A stretch of 64,000 nt of DNA from Cycas panzhihuaensis (GCA_023213395.1 CM041465.1:151783741-151847740), one strand, 5' to 3'. Counted from the first letter of the stretch, positions 33,780 through 47,203 are shown. The notes: generated by a model not told the origin, from the sequence alone. Translations and numbers: made by a program.

Positions 33780-34560
33780 TTATGGCAAACACTACAAAGA
33801 TGGAAATTAAAAAGTTCAATAGACAAAACTTTAAGTTGTAGAAATTAAAGATGAAAGATATCTTTATCGAGAAGAATCAATGGATCATTGTAGTAGAAAT
33901 AAAGCCTATAAATATAGTTGATGAAGATTGGAAGAAGCTTAATAAAATGTAATTAATTCAATAAAGTTATATCTTTAAGACATGGTATTGTTGAATATTG
34001 CCATAGAGACTATAGCCAAAGATCTATGAAAAATGTTAGGGGCTTTCTATTAGGCTAAATCTCTAATTAATAAACTATTTCTTTGAAAAATGTTATATTC
34101 ACTCAAGATGAGTGATGGAGATGTAGTTGTAAATCATCTCATTATACTTACATCATCGTAAGCCAACTTATTTTAGTTAGAATAACAATGTCTAATGAAG
34201 ACAAATGTATTACCCTATTATATTTACTTCTTAATTCCTGGGATAATCTTGTAATGATGATTAGCGACACAACTACTACTACCCTAAAATTTGATGATGT
34301 TATTACTACCTTACTATCAAAAGATATAAGCTAAAAATCATTTGAGGATCATTCAAAAGAAGCATTAGTAATGAGAAGCCTAACATTAAATCATGATTAA
34401 CAAAGTCTTAGGAACAAACAACCAAAATCTAGAGGGAAATCTAAATATCTAAGCAGAAGCCCCTTGGTATGTTAGAGATGTAGGATGGCTGGCCATATGA
34501 AGAGCCAATGTCGAGCCAAGGTTGACAAGGGAAAGTCACTTGAAGCTACTTCTTTCACAA
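33780..34560 (+). pseudogene. gag: Copia-D gag, broken
   Basis: Starts near MANTTKMEIKKFNRQNF (33782) with the usual copia gag opening. Then come a WIIVVEIK-like region and many stops. The CCHC knuckle near 34463-34516 reads C-R-x-AGHMKSQC in the frame that becomes open at 34485 (MAGHMKSQCRAKVDKGKS). UBN2-type gag by position and word use, badly decayed. Confidence 0.75.
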
Positions 34561-35900
34561 TAGAAAAAACCTCTAATGAAGTTAATGGTAATATTTATTT
34601 CGTAACCTTAGGTAAGTTATCAAATATTGAGTCTTGGTTAATTAACTCTAGTGCTTTACTTTATGTTACTTCCTATAGGGAGTGGTTTTATAAAAATAAA
34701 AGTATTGATATAGGTGAAGTATTTATTGGGGGGTATTACTCATATAAAATTGTGGGTTGTGGAAGGGTAAAGGTTCGATTTGGGGATGGAATAAATAAAA
34801 CTATCCTTGATATGAGTCATATTCTTAGTTTGGCTATGAGTTTATTGTCTATTAGTTAATTAGATGATGTTGGAATAGAAGTATTTTTCAATAAAGATGA
34901 TTACAGAATAGTTCAAGGAGCATTAGTATTAATAATAGGGGTTTGATTTGGAACACTATATAATCTTAATGTAAGCATAGTATGTGCTAGCAGTTATACT
35001 CTATCTATTATAGAAAGTGGCAATAATGTAAGCAAGACCCAAGTATCACTCACTAGTAAAACTATGTTGTGGTATTAGAGATTAGTCTATATTAGAGAGA
35101 AAGACCTCCATGATTTATTCTCTAAAGGTATGAAAGAAGAGAGTAAAGGGTATTCCATAATTAGTTTATAGTATGCTTTTGGACCTATTGATATACCCTC
35201 ATTGGATGGGTCTAAATTTTTTATCTCATTCATAGATAATTTCTTGAGAAAGACAAGATTTTACTTTCTTAGATAAAAATCTGAGGTATTTAATAAATTC
35301 AAAGAAATCAAATCCTTGGTCAAGAATTAGAGTAGTGGGCAAATCAAGGTGTTAAGGACTGATAATAGAGGTGAGTTTTTCTCAAAGGAGTTTGAGTAGT
35401 ACTATAAGTAATATGGGATAGTAAGGCAGGAGATAACTTCATATATGCCATAATAAAATAAAGTTGTTAAAATAATGAATAGGACCTTGCTAGAGAGATC
35501 AAGGAATATGCTTAGTGTTGTTAGTTTAAAGAAGAAATTCTAGAATGAGGCTATAATGACTACAAGCTACCTAATAAACAAATCATCAATGACTACCTTA
35601 ATATAAAAAACACTTGAAGAAGTATGGTCTGGTAAGAAGCCATCCCTTGGTCATCTTAAAGTTTTTGGTTGTGAAGATTTTCTATATGTTCCTAGCTTAT
35701 AGAGAACTAAGCTTAATTTTAAAGCATAAAATACTATTTTCATTAGCTATATTGATGATGTTAAAAGGTACAAGCTTTATAAACTTAAAACATAGAAAGT
35801 TATATATAGTTGTGATGTTATCTTTAGAGAGGAGTTTAAGTCTTTAAATCACAATGAAGAACCAAAGGAGGAAGACTCTAAGTAGGTACAATTTGAGGTA
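34561..35900 (+). pseudogene. pol: Copia-D protease and integrase, broken
   Basis: The protease site reads ESWLINSSALLYVTSYREWF, so the catalytic Asp-Ser-Gly has become Asn-Ser-Ser, both changes of G-to-A type. Integrase contains FISFIDNFLRKTRFYFL, VLRTDNRGEFFSKEFE, IMNRTLLERSRNMLSV and LEEVWSGKKPSLGHLKVFGC. About ten stops, many TAA or TAG at expected Gln positions, break the frame. The last integrase part runs to about 35880 (DVIFREEFKSL). Confidence 0.85.
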
Positions 35901-36099
35901 AGGGATGAAATTTTTACATAAAAATATGAATTAGTGAAAGAGGTAGGACTAATTATAAAGGTATCCTAACCTTAAGAACCCCACATCTTAAGGAGATCAA
36001 CTCATGATAGAAGACATCCAAACATGTATATTCTTAAAGACTTTTGTTGCTTCTCTTTTATTTTATCTATTATAAATGATGATCCAGGTATTATTCAAG

Positions 36100-37640
36100 A
36101 GGCTCTGTAGTTAAATAGAGCTAACTTTAAATGAAGGCCATGGAATAAGAAATGATGACCTTGGATAAAAATAACATATAGGATTTGGTGGATCTACATG
36201 ATGGTAGAAAATCTGTTAATAACAAATGGATCTTCAAGAAGAAGTTCTAGGTAAATGGTATTGTTAAAAAGTATAAGATCTACTTGGTAACAAAGGGCTA
36301 TTCCCAAGTCAAGGGAATAGATTTTAGTGAAGTGTTTTCACCTATTGTAAAGGTAACTTTAATTAGATTTTTATTGGATATAACAACTACCTATGACCTT
36401 GAGGTGGATCAACTAGATGTAAAGACCATATTTCTTCATGGTGACCGCAAGGAAGAAATTTATATGTTATAACTTGAAGGTTTTAGAGTTATAAGCAAGG
36501 AGAATATGGTGTGTAGGTTAAAAATATCATTATATAGCTTGAAACAATCACCAAAGATGTGGTATCAAAAGTTTGATTCACATATGTTGGTGGATGGCTC
36601 TATGTGTTATAAAGTAGATTATTGTGTCTACTATAAATAAGTTGGTAATTACTTTATTATTCTATCTTTATATATTGATGATATAATTTTAGTTAGTAAT
36701 TATAAAGAAATAAACCAACTTGTAAAAGGCCAACTAGCTTCTCATTTTGAGAAGAAAGACCTCAATATTACACATTTTATTTTGGGTATTGAGATTAAAA
36801 GAGATAAGAAAAATAAGAAGATTTGGCTTAGTTAAAGGCAATACATTAAGATGATACTACAATGATTTAATTTATAGGATAACAAACTAGTTAATATTCC
36901 TCTTCCTATTGGTTTAAAATTATCAATTAAATAATGCCTAAAGACTCACAAAGAAGTTGAAGACATGACGTTTATCCCTTATGTTAGTGCAGTTGGTAGT
37001 CTAATATATGTGATAATTTATACTCAACCAAACATTGCCCATGTAGTGGGAGTAATTAGTAGGTATATATCAAACACAGGCAGGAAACATTAGGTAGCTG
37101 TGAAGAGAATTTTTAGGTATCTACAGGGTATATCAAACTATAGAATTTACTACCAAGGAGATCCCATGGAGAATAAAATAGTAAATATGAGAGGATTTAT
37201 CAATGTTGATTGGGCTATAGATCTTAATAATAAAAGATCTACAAGCAAGTATGGTTTTATCTTTTGTGATGATGTAATCAACTAGATGAATAAAAGATAG
37301 CAAGTTGTGGTACTTTCTAGCACAGAAGTAGAGTATATAGCAGTTACTCATATATGCAAGAAAGAGGTTTAGTTTTAGAGGTTATGCATATATATTAGCT
37401 TTAATTAGAATGCTATGATAATATATTGTAATAGTCAAGGTACAATCTACCTAGTGTAGAACCCCACATTTCATGCTTGGTAGAAGTGTATTGATGTGTA
37501 GTTCTATTTTATGAGAGAAATGATTCAAGACCACAAGCTAGACTTGTAGAAGATTACTATATAGGAGGATGTTATAGATTTATTGACCCAAAATATTAGT
37601 ATAGAAAAATTTAGATGGAGTAGAAAGGTAATGAATGTTT
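36100..37640 (+). pseudogene. pol: Copia-D reverse transcriptase and RNase H, broken
   Basis: Fingers: KNNIWDLVDLHDGRKSV, YLVTKGYSQVKGIDFSEVFS, VDQLDVKTIFLHGDRKEEIY. Palm: SLYSLKQSPKMWYQKFD and LYIDDIILVSNYKEI with the Asp pair present. RNase H: YVSAVGSLIYVIIYTQPNI, RIFRYLQGISNYRIYY, a site reading FINVDWAIDLNNKRST where Asp-Ser-Asp is Asn-Val-Asp, then STEVEYIA and the end near DVIDLLTQNI. Some fifteen stops. Confidence 0.88.
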
Positions 37641-37690
37641 ATGATTTTATTATTTAGTAGTTATATATGCAAGTTTCTTGTAAATTGTTC

Positions 37691-37704
37691 AATAAGTAGG
37701 AGAT
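37691..37704 (+). promoter_or_regulatory. Polypurine tract of Copia-D
   Basis: AATAAGTAGGAGAT just before the 3' LTR. Confidence 0.65.
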
Positions 37705-38201
37705 TATTAGATATATTGAACACTTTACAAGTGTTACATGAGTATAGGTGTTATACATGAGTACTTTTATAGGGTCTAGGGGCCTATTATAGGGCCGCTA
37801 GCTAGGAAGTTTGGGGGGCTAAGGAACCTCCAAGTAAGAGTTCGAGGGCGAGAGCCCTTGAGAAAAATTTATAGGTGTCTTATGGGGGTCTTTTTCAGTC
37901 CATGATTTATGCCCACTATATTATAAAACTGCAAGGTAGTATCTTATAAATTTGTGTTTATATATTCTTATGTAATACCATAAATAAGAAGATTGGATGA
38001 GTCTTTGATTAGTTGATGAGGAAAGTTGGGGTTTTTATGTCTACAATTCTTTAGTTGTTGCTCAAATTAATAAAAGGTTTATGCTTAGACCAGAATCTCC
38101 TATTGTTCTTTGTTATATGCTTGGCTTATTTATGTTATTCATTCTTTACATGATTTAAGATTTTGTTAATATATTACTTCTATAATTATATTTTCTTTTC
38201 A
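37705..38201 (+). repeat. Copia-D 3' LTR
   Basis: Starts TATTAGATATATTGAAC, ends TTTTCTTTTCA; aligns with 33203-33695. It contains a GGGCGAGAGCCC hairpin at about 37848-37860. Confidence 0.9.
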
Positions 38202-38240
38202 CTATGTGTGTATTATACAAATTTTTGTAAGTATACACTA
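38202..38240 (-). repeat. F-type LTR fragment, continuation after Copia-D
   Basis: CTATGTGTGTATTATACAA and TTTTTGTAAGTATACAC align with 56993-57031. The first five bases are the Copia-D target duplication. Confidence 0.65.
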
Positions 38241-39226
38241 TGGTGATGCCCATATAATTATGACTAAAATAATAACATTTATAATATAACTCATTCATGA
38301 AGTTATAAATACAATATAAACTTCTCCATTAATCAAACTTTAATCAAAGAGATAATTTATATCCATATGAAATGGCTATAATTTTTTGAACCACATGAAT
38401 AACCAACAATTATAACTACCATCTAGCTAGGAAATGATTTAGATATGTGGTTCATCAATAGAGTAATATCAAATAACTTTATTTAAGAATAGGTTGAATT
38501 ATCTAGCTAACAAGTAATTGTATATAGAGGGACAAGACTAACCTTGATAATCGTATGCCATACCCTTTATTAAATGTAGCTTCAAATATCATCTCAATCT
38601 AGCATACAACCTTTGAATCTAATATTGTTCTTCATGGTTAGAATTATAGCATCTTGAACAACATACTAAATCTCTAAACTCCAATAAACTTCTACAAGGC
38701 ATAAACTCCAACAAATCTGACAAACAAACCTCCACAAAGTTTAATATAATAAATCTTCCTAACCTCTATGATTAATTAACAAATAGTAGGTAGTAGAAAA
38801 GGCTTAAGCATACCCAATATTCATCAAAAAGATAGTTTATCATCAACAATATTATCAATAACATCATATTATTTAACTTCCAATTAAAACATATTCAAAT
38901 TTTTTCTCTTAATATTTTTCTTTTAAAGAAGGTTTTAATGAGCCAACATAAGTAATAAATGAGTCATAAATAATTTAATTTTTATTTTCTTCATCAATCA
39001 ATATATACTAAAGAACCTTTTAAATCATCAACAAATGCCAAAACATACTTAAAATTACTAAAAAAATGAATTTATAGATATGCCAAATTTTCCTCCATCA
39101 ACTTTAACCATTAACAAATTGTTAAGAAATCTTTAAAGTATGTTGTGTGATTGGTCAAAACATCTTATCTGAATCCTTTCTCTAATGAAATAGATGACAT
39201 AAAATTTTAATGTCACATATGAAAGA
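38241..39226. other. AT-rich stretch, nothing recognisable
   Basis: No ORF above about 65 codons with any domain and no repeat partner seen within the window. Confidence 0.5.
39222..39226. repeat. Target site duplication of Copia-I, left copy
   Basis: AAAGA here and AAATA at 47518-47522, four of five matching. Confidence 0.7.
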
Positions 39227-39530
39227 TGTTGGGATAATGCCCATTTATAAAGTATGTACACATCTTCCTTGGGCCACCAAAAGCCACCTAGAGCCACCAT
39301 GCAGCTACCTACAAGCTGATTAAGGTAAATATTCATATTATTTTATTTAATTTTTATTTATTTGATTGATTTGTCAGGTAGAGACTATCAACTACCTCCC
39401 CAAATTATAAATATGAAGGGAATACCTCCATGGTATTTTTTAAAATTACCACTTATTCAGAAAGCATGTTATACTCTCAATAATGAATTTATAATGTAAT
39501 CTTCAGCCTGCTCTATTCTTTGCACCTACA
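39227..39530 (+). repeat. Copia-I 5' LTR
   Basis: Starts TGTTGGGATAATGCCCAT and ends TTGCACCTACA. It aligns with 47204-47517 (shared words: AAAAGCCACCTAGAGC, CAGAAAGCATGTTATACTC). Confidence 0.93.
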
Positions 39531-39532
39531 TT

Positions 39533-39544
39533 TGGTATTAGAGC
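39533..39544 (+). promoter_or_regulatory. Primer binding site of Copia-I
   Basis: TGGTATTAGAGC, one change from the initiator tRNA-Met complement, two bases after the LTR. Confidence 0.9.
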
Positions 39545-42500
39545 ATTGATTCATCCCACGACAAGAATTATATTCAATATTTTGTCACTTTTATAAAGTT
39601 TTATTTATAGCTTTATATAGTTTTATTGAATATTTAGCTATTTATTGGTTTGTATGCTCTATTTAATCACTATTCTTTCATATTTATGTAGTAATAACAG
39701 GTGTATTCATTGCAAAACTCATTTGAAGTAATTAGATTAATATTTTGTTTGATATTTTACAAGTTTTAATTATTTTTTTACTATTTTTTTAAAGGTTTCT
39801 CTATATGCCTAAACTTCTACAAGCTAGTGCATTCTCCTCATTGCTTAGAACTACTTTGAATAACCACTCATTGGACTCCTCTTTGAATCCTCTACTCATT
39901 TGAGAAGACAGTTTGGAAAATCGTCACTCCTATAGTGAATTACAGCTCCTGGAATTAGGCCCTATCATACTATCTACTGAAACCCCTAGGCACCAAAGTA
40001 AAAATCACTTGTTTTTCTCCCATTTTTTACTGGATCTTCCTACAACTAGGTAGTAAGGTGATTCTGAGCCTAAAGAGTCTCCTCTTGACCACTTTCAAGT
40101 TTATTTTTGGTTGTATGACCTCTTTATTTTCGTATGCCCTCTACAACCTATGTGAGCCAAATAAAGGAAGATATTTTTTTTTTTTTTCAAGTGTTGTTTC
40201 TTTATATTCATCTGTGGAGCTGCTCTATGATCGATCCTTATCTAGATCATGATTTTTTGATCGAATCTCCTCTTGTTCATCTATCGTTCATCTCCATATA
40301 GTCGTGTGACTTCTATGAAGTTTTTTTTAATGTTTATATATATATAAATATATATATTTCTCTCTCGTTTTGATCGATCCTCCATTGTAGATCGACTGCA
40401 CCCCCCCTATGATCAATTTTAATCAGTTTCTATGTCCTTTTCATCGATTTTTTTTACCAAAATTTGTCTTTATTCTTCATTGTTAATGGTCGTTTAATTT
40501 CAATTGATAAATTTTATTTTTTATAAGGTTTGATTTAATTTAATCAAATTGTAATTGAATTTGAAATCCAAGCAGTTGATTTTGACCCTAACCCCCTTCA
40601 TGCATTGGCCCCCAATCTCATTTGGCCCCCATATAACCACACTCTTGGTAGAACCCAAATATTATAAATTGATTTGAATATTTTTTTATTAATAAAAAAT
40701 TAGCTTATATATTTGATATTATTTGGAATATGGAGCCCTCTTGGGCCTTTAGCCATCGACCAAAGGGATTATCAATAAAGGGTCTAAAAGCCAACCTTTA
40801 GTTTTTAATTTTTGATATTTTGGCCTAAGGAGTATCATTCACCTTTTTTGCAATATCCTTGTGCTGGAAAGTCAGATTCATGAACCACTTGATTTGTTGA
40901 ATTCCTAACTTAGAGCCTTACAACCTAGAGCCCTTTTTCCCTGATTTGAGTAATTTTTTATAGAGTTTGATTGATTTAAAGTTGATCTTCTTTTATGCCT
41001 CTTAAGGGTCTTTTCATGGTTCCTTTAATAACTTGAGTTCTATAGCTTCAATTTTTAAATAGTCAAAACTGTTAAAAAGGTTTCTTAGTGCTCTATGTAT
41101 CAAAATAGTTTCATTGCATTCTAACACTATTTTATAGGTCATTAAAATCCCTAAATTTAAGACTCTATTTTAGTCCTAGTTAGACATTTTTTTGAGATAT
41201 TTTGAGCTAATTTTTTATTCTTATCAAATATACTTATCTATTATCTGATACTAATTGGTTATTAACAATATTTGCTTATTTTTATAAGAATTATACGTTA
41301 TTTTTTAGTCTTTTAGCATCATTTTTAGCTTCTTAAAGACCATGAGCCTTATTCAGATCAAAAATGACAAATGAGTACTTCTTATTATATTATTTTCTTT
41401 CTCTAACATCTAAAATTGAATCTAAGAGATTTCTTTGACTATTGTTTTTCCTTATTTAAGGTCCTTTGCTTTCTTGAATATCTCAAAGAAAGAGCTCTCT
41501 TTCATTTCATTTACATTGCATCTAGAAACATTTACTAGCAAGTTTATGCATCTTGAGCTCATTAGTTCATAAGCTAAAGGAACTTTTGTTTGCCTTAAGG
41601 CCCTCATATTTCTTGAAGCTTTATAAGTACATTACATTGTATAGTTGCTAGTTATTATTTTGGTCCTTTTAATCTTTAAGGTTCATATGCATTCAAGCAT
41701 ATCATTTCACTTATATCTTTACATACATAGTTTTTCACTCTCAAGCCACTTATATTCATTATTGTTGGAAAAGATTATAAGTTGAACATTGGTCTTCATT
41801 TCAAAAATCTTATTTGCTTTAAAGATTATTTAGCTATCTTGTTAAAAAAGTATTTAAAGATTGAAGGTTCATCTCCTTGATTCATTTGGTTGTAGTTTCT
41901 TATTAATTCATTGACTATAGTCTCATTGAAAATGCATATAGTTTCATTGAAAGCTATTTAATTTACTTTTTCAAGGAGCTTCTTCAACTTGAAAGATTAT
42001 AGTTGTATAAGAAAAATCTTCATCTTATTTCTTAGTTAAGTTATTTTTTATTAAGGCTTTCATTTGAAGTAGGTTACTTTCCAAGAAAGTTATTTACATC
42101 ATTGTTCAAGGAGCATTTTCAGATTAAAAGATAATAGTTTATATACTTACATTCATATTGCTTTATTAAAAAGAGATATTTGATCTATTACTTCATTTCT
42201 CATAGTGAATTGATTCAAAAAGCATTAATTATCTTTTCTATTTGAAAGTGTGTTTTGTCTTACTTATTTAAAATTCTTTTATTTCTTGATCTTAAAAGGA
42301 ATCCTTTATTGTTTAAGCAAGACCATACATAATATTTATTTTTCTCACATTAAAAAAGATAATCACCTGAATCAACAACCCTATTCCCAGCCTTGCAAGG
42401 GGAATGGTTAGGCTCCCTAAAGTTACCACCACATATACGCCTTTGGCCTACTCATATTGGATGAGGAATGTCATTAGCTATAAGGCGTATTAGGTGGTAG

Positions 42501-42950
42501 GCTGAGGTGAAGAACCTATCTACTTCTGGAGTTTAGAGACCAAGGTTAAACTTGGAGAGGGTGATGCCTTGGTTAACAAAGCCATCACTGTTAGATCTAT
42601 CACTAGGCATAAAACTAGTGTAGGTGGACACATAAATTAGGGGGGTCTTAACACCTTTTCAACAACCTTTGTATTAAGGCATATCAAGTCAAGATCTAAC
42701 GTACTAGTATATTGGGTCTCTAGTTTGCCACTCATGGGTAGGCACCACTAGATAGGATAACAACTGAAGGCTTCCCTTGGAGACACTTAAACTTAGGGCC
42801 TAGAAACCTTTATGAGGACTACGACATTTATTAAACACTTAAGGATAACTACAAAACTTTATTTTTTGGGATAATTTTTAAACCTTATTTGAACAATTAT
42901 AGTTTAAGTATATTTTTATCAAAAGGACTCATCAAAACCTAGTTGAGAAA
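39545..42950 (+). other. Long non-coding leader of Copia-I
   Basis: About 3.4 kb without a coding domain, AT-rich except for a block at about 42360-42860 that is clearly GC-richer (CCTATTCCCAGCCTTGC, GGCGTATTAGGTGGTAGG). A poly-T run is at 40170-40188. Its position just before gag parallels the conserved block of the A/H/G family leaders, but I see no base-level similarity between them. Confidence 0.7.
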
Positions 42951-44090
42951 TAACGGCAGCCAACTTTGGCACTATGATCTTCCCCAAATTTAATGGTTCT
43001 AATTTTCTAAATTAGAGTAGAAAAATGAAGCCCATCCTCATAGCTAATAATATGTGAGAAATTATGAGAATAGGGTATACAAAAGTAGGATAATATCCAA
43101 CAAATCTTGAGAAGCTAACTTACAAAGAAAATGTTAAGAAGGATAATGAGGCACTTGTGTTAATATTTTGTGCACATGAAGACCATATATTTCTTAGAGT
43201 AAGTGAGTCAGTAACATACAAAGAGGCTTGGGATACTTTATAACTAATCTATGAAGGGGTTACTTCATCTAAATTATAAACACTAAGAAGTAAATTCGAA
43301 AATATTAGGATGATGCCAAATGAATCAGTAACTAAATTCATGGCCAAGGTGCAAAATATTATCAATCAAATGAGATCTCTTTGGGATACATTAACTTAAC
43401 AAAGAGTGGTTGAATGAATCCTAAGATGTGTTAGTGTAGCGAAAAGATTTAAAATAGTGACTACTAGTATTAGAGTATCAAAGGACTTTAGTACATTAAA
43501 AATAAAACAACTAAGTATCCTACTGATGGTAGTTGAAGAATAACCAAATACAAATGAATTACTTGAACATGCCTTTGCTACCAAAACAAGAATATAATTA
43601 AATTCTCAAGTGGGTACCTCTAAATCCAAGGACTAATCCCCAAAAAGGTGAAATAGAAACCCTAGATAAGAAATACACTAAGAAAGCAACTAAAATATCA
43701 GTCTCTACATCAAAGACAATAAGGAGCTAATCAAAGGAATACTAGCCATAATAGATACCAAAGTCAAGAAAGGAATCATGGGACAAACTAATATTATCTA
43801 AATTGTCAAGAGGGCATGCAATCTTAAAGGACCAACCAAAATTATCCTAATAATAGACAAAGGGATAATCTAGATCTATCTATAGAAAGAGGAAGACCAT
43901 CTCATATTGATAGGTCCTATTCTCATGGTAGAAGTCTTAACTTTAGAAGAAGAGATTCACTTTATTATGAATTTTGTAATCATATTAGTCACATGGGAGA
44001 TAAATGTTAAATATGGTCCACCAATTAAGGGAAGCGCCAATATAGTTATGGAAGCAAGGGAAAATAATCATCTCTTTCTATTTAGCTTCA
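42951..44090 (+). pseudogene. gag: Copia-I gag, broken
   Basis: Begins near FPKFNGSNF (about 42985) with several stops. It continues VLIFCAHEDHIFLRVSES, VTYKEAWDTL, LRSKFENIRMMPNESVTKFM and VQNIINQMRSL, the UBN2-type copia gag layout. The knuckle near 43963-44008 reads Y-E-F-C-N-H-I-S-H-M-G-D-K-C, with the first Cys replaced by Tyr. The Asn- and Gln-rich region before it is the usual linker. Several TAA/TAG stops. Confidence 0.82.
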
Positions 44091-45410
44091 TTGCCCACGA
44101 AGATGAAGATTATAGTTGGTATATCAATTCAAGTTACTCTACTCACATGACACATAAATAATATATATTCAGAACTATGGATAGAACCAAAAATGGATCC
44201 ATTATGTTTGGTGATGACACCTCTCATGAGTCCATTGGAAGAGGTAATATAGTGCTACAAATAGAATTAAGAGACACCCAATATCTTGATGATGTACTTT
44301 ATATGTTAGCCCTTAAAAAGAACCTTTTATCGGTAGGATATACGATGAACCAAGATTACAAAGTAATATTTGACAATGGAGAATGCACCATTAAAGATAA
44401 AAGAAGGAACAAGGCGGTAGCTGCCAAAGGCAAAATGACAAAGGATAGACTCTTCAAACTAGTCCTTACTCCTTTTGACACTTATGCTTTGAAAATAACA
44501 ATAAAGCTTAACAGTGATATGTGGCATAAGAGATTTGGCCACTTGAACTATAATAGTCAAGTATTAACAAAGAAGATGGATATGGTTATTGGATTACCAC
44601 ATATTAAAGTAGATAAAAGTATTTGTGAAGGATGTCTCGTTGGAAAACAATATAGAGAAAATTTTCTAGATAAAAATTATAGAGCTAATGGACCTCTCTA
44701 ACTAGTATACATAGATATTTGTGGCCCTATAGATATTCCCTTATTAGTAGGAGCTAGATATTTTATCACATTTATTGATGATTTTATAAGAAAAACTTAG
44801 GTTTATTTCCTAAAATTCAAGTTAGATGCATTTCAATACTTTGTCGACTTCAAAACCTATGTAGAAAGATAAAGTGGATACAAAATCCTCTTACTAATAT
44901 TAGATAATGGGAGAGAGTTAATTTCAAACGAGTTCAAAGCCTATTGTGTACATCATGGAACAAGGAGACAACTTATATATCCCTACACCCCCTAATAAAA
45001 TGGTGTAGTTGAAAGAAAGAATGACACTATAGTTAAGATGGCTAGGTGCAGGTTAAAGGACAAAATATTAGGGTATAGATTTTGGGTTGAAGTGGTTTAT
45101 GAAGTTGTCTATTTACTCAATAGGTATACCACTAAAGCACTTTGGTGGAAGACTCCTGAAGAATCTTGGACTGGATATAAACCTAGTATCTACTAGTTAA
45201 GAGTTTTTGGATGCTTAGCCTATGCTCATGTTCCCAAACAAAGAAGGTCTAAGCTAGATGATTATAGCATTAAATGTATAATCATTGGGTACAATGATGC
45301 CTCTAAATCGTACAAGGTTTATGATCCTAAATCTTGAAAAGTCATGATGAGTAGAGATATCAGATTCTATGAAGATGATTATTACCACATTGATGATGCT
45401 TAAAACAAAA
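44091..45410 (+). pseudogene. pol: Copia-I protease and integrase, broken
   Basis: Protease site WYINSSYSTHMTHK: the expected Asp-Ser-Gly is Asn-Ser-Ser. A 174-residue open stretch (44177-44701) carries the rest of the protease (VLYMLALKKNLLSVG) and the pre-integrase zinc region (DMWHKRFGHLNYNSQ, CEGCLVGKQYREN). Integrase follows: FITFIDDFIRKT, ILDNGRELISNEFK, YPYTP then two stops, NGVVERKNDTIVKMAR with the catalytic Glu, and FGCLAYAHVPKQRRSKLDD. DDE residues are mostly present, the frame is not. Confidence 0.87.
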
Positions 45411-45599
45411 GGAATGGTATTATGATAAATCTTGATTCCACTACTAGGTCCAAATACGTTCCATCTAGGCATGAATCAAGACAAACCATTGATGTGTCAA
45501 GTGGAGAGGGAACTTTTTCTCAACCTCCACCATAAAGATTACCAAAATAGGTTTAAAGAAACCATGATATAGATAACATCTTAGACAATAACTACAATC

Positions 45600-47190
45600 A
45601 AAGTTCTACTTATATCCACAGGGTGAATTTTGCCCTTATGAGTCAAATTATAGAAATCCACAAGCTTCATACTTTTGACGAGGCTAATACACATGATACT
45701 TAGAGAAAGGTAATAGAGGAAGAATATAACTTCATAGTCAAAAATAATACTTGGAAATTGGTTGATCTTCCTCCTAATAAAAAGGCCATTGGTATCAAGT
45801 AGGTTTATAAAACTAAGTTCTAATCTAATAGATCAATTGATAAACATAAAGCTAGATTAGTAGCTAAAGCTATTATGCCCAAAGAGAATGTATCGATTAT
45901 AGTGAAACATTTGCCTCTCTTGCACGTATAAAAATCATATGTATGATGATGAGCTTGGCAACATAAATAGGATGGGATGTTTACCAAATAGATGTTAAAA
46001 GTGCATTTCTTAATGGCTACATTGAAGAAGATATCTATATCTCTTAACCCCAAGGTTTTGAAGTCAGGGGGGGAGAAGATAAAGTGTATAAGCTTAAAAA
46101 GACAGTCTATGGATTAAAGCAATCTCTTATGGTATGGTATTCCCAAATCAATAGATATTTCAGAGATCAAGGTTTCAAAAGGTCCCAATCTAATCCAAAG
46201 TTATAAATCAAGATCAATGGAGACTCCATTCTAATAGTGGGACTCTATGTAGATGATCTTATCTATATTAGAAATGATTCCCATCTTTTGTAAAACTTAA
46301 GGAAGTTATGTGTAAGGAATTTGAGATGACAGATTTGGGTTTAATGCATTACTTCCTAGGTCTGGAAGTATGGCAAGATAAAATGTCATCTTTATTTCTC
46401 AAAGGAAGTATGCCTTAGACTTACTTCAAAAGTTCAAGATGAATGATTGCAAACTTCTAGCAAATCTAGTTGAAGTTGGGATCAAGCTATCTAAACTTGA
46501 TGATTCTACACCTATAGATCCTACACTCTATAGATAATTAATTGGTAGTTAGATTTATTTAACTTCAACTTGGCTAGATATTATGCATGCAGTCAACGTA
46601 GTATCCAGATTTATGAAATACCGCAAGACTACTCACTGGTAAGTAGCAAAAAGGATCCTATAATATCTAAAATGCATAATAGAATATGGGTTACATTATA
46701 AATCTTTATCGAATTTCAAATTGACTGGGTATATAGATTTAGATTAGGCAGGTAACATTGATGACATGAAATCCACTTTAAGTTACATTTTTACTTTGGG
46801 TTCAACAACTATAGCATGGAGCACCAAGAAATAGAATATTATTTCCCTATCTATAGTAGAAGTGGAATATAAAATAGTAGTCTCTAGTACATGTGAAACT
46901 ATATGGCTTTGACGACTTCTACAAGATTTTTAGATGGAACAAAAAGGACCAACTAAAATTTAGTATGACAATCAAAGCACCATTTAGATGACTCAAAATC
47001 TAGTATTTCATAGCAGAACTAAGCACATCGAAACTTAACACCACTTTATTTAAGAATTAGTTCAAGCATATGAGATTGAGTTGATATATTATAGTATTAA
47101 AGATCAAATAATTGATGTATTCATAAAGCCATTAGGAAAGATCAAATTTCTCAAATTCAGGGATAAATTTAGAGTTCTATACAATGGACA
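45600..47190 (+). pseudogene. pol: Copia-I reverse transcriptase and RNase H, broken
   Basis: Fingers: EEEYNFIVKNNTWKLVDLPP, KHKARLVAKA and a frameshift near 45880. Palm: YGLKQSLMVWY-like words and LYVDDLIYI at about 46246-46272. RNase H: LYR-stop-LIGS, STWLDIMHAVNVVSRFMKY, IDLD-stop-AGNIDDMKST, SIVEVEYKIVVSSTCETIWL, YDNQSTI, FHSRTKHIE and the end VFIKPLGKIKFLKF. More than fifteen stops and at least two frameshifts, so it is one of the most eroded pol genes here. Confidence 0.87.
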
Positions 47191-47203
47191 TTATGGGGGG
47201 GGA
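47191..47203 (+). promoter_or_regulatory. Polypurine tract of Copia-I
   Basis: TTATGGGGGGGGA directly before the LTR start TGTTGGG. Confidence 0.88.

Larger units (their letters stand above)
33203..38201 (+). mobile_element. Copia-D: complete but decayed Ty1/copia retrotransposon
   Basis: 4999 bp, exact 5 bp target duplication, LTRs of 493 and 497 bp. Inside are a degenerate tRNA-Met primer site, gag with a CCHC remnant, protease, integrase, reverse transcriptase, RNase H and a polypurine tract. LTR divergence is visibly higher than in chromovirus C or Copia-H, so it is one of the older elements. The pol order and words resemble Copia-B. Confidence 0.92.

Noticed and set aside
40058-40252. 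Hydrophobic 64-residue ORF in the Copia-I leader
   Set aside because: Phe-rich translation of a poly-T tract.
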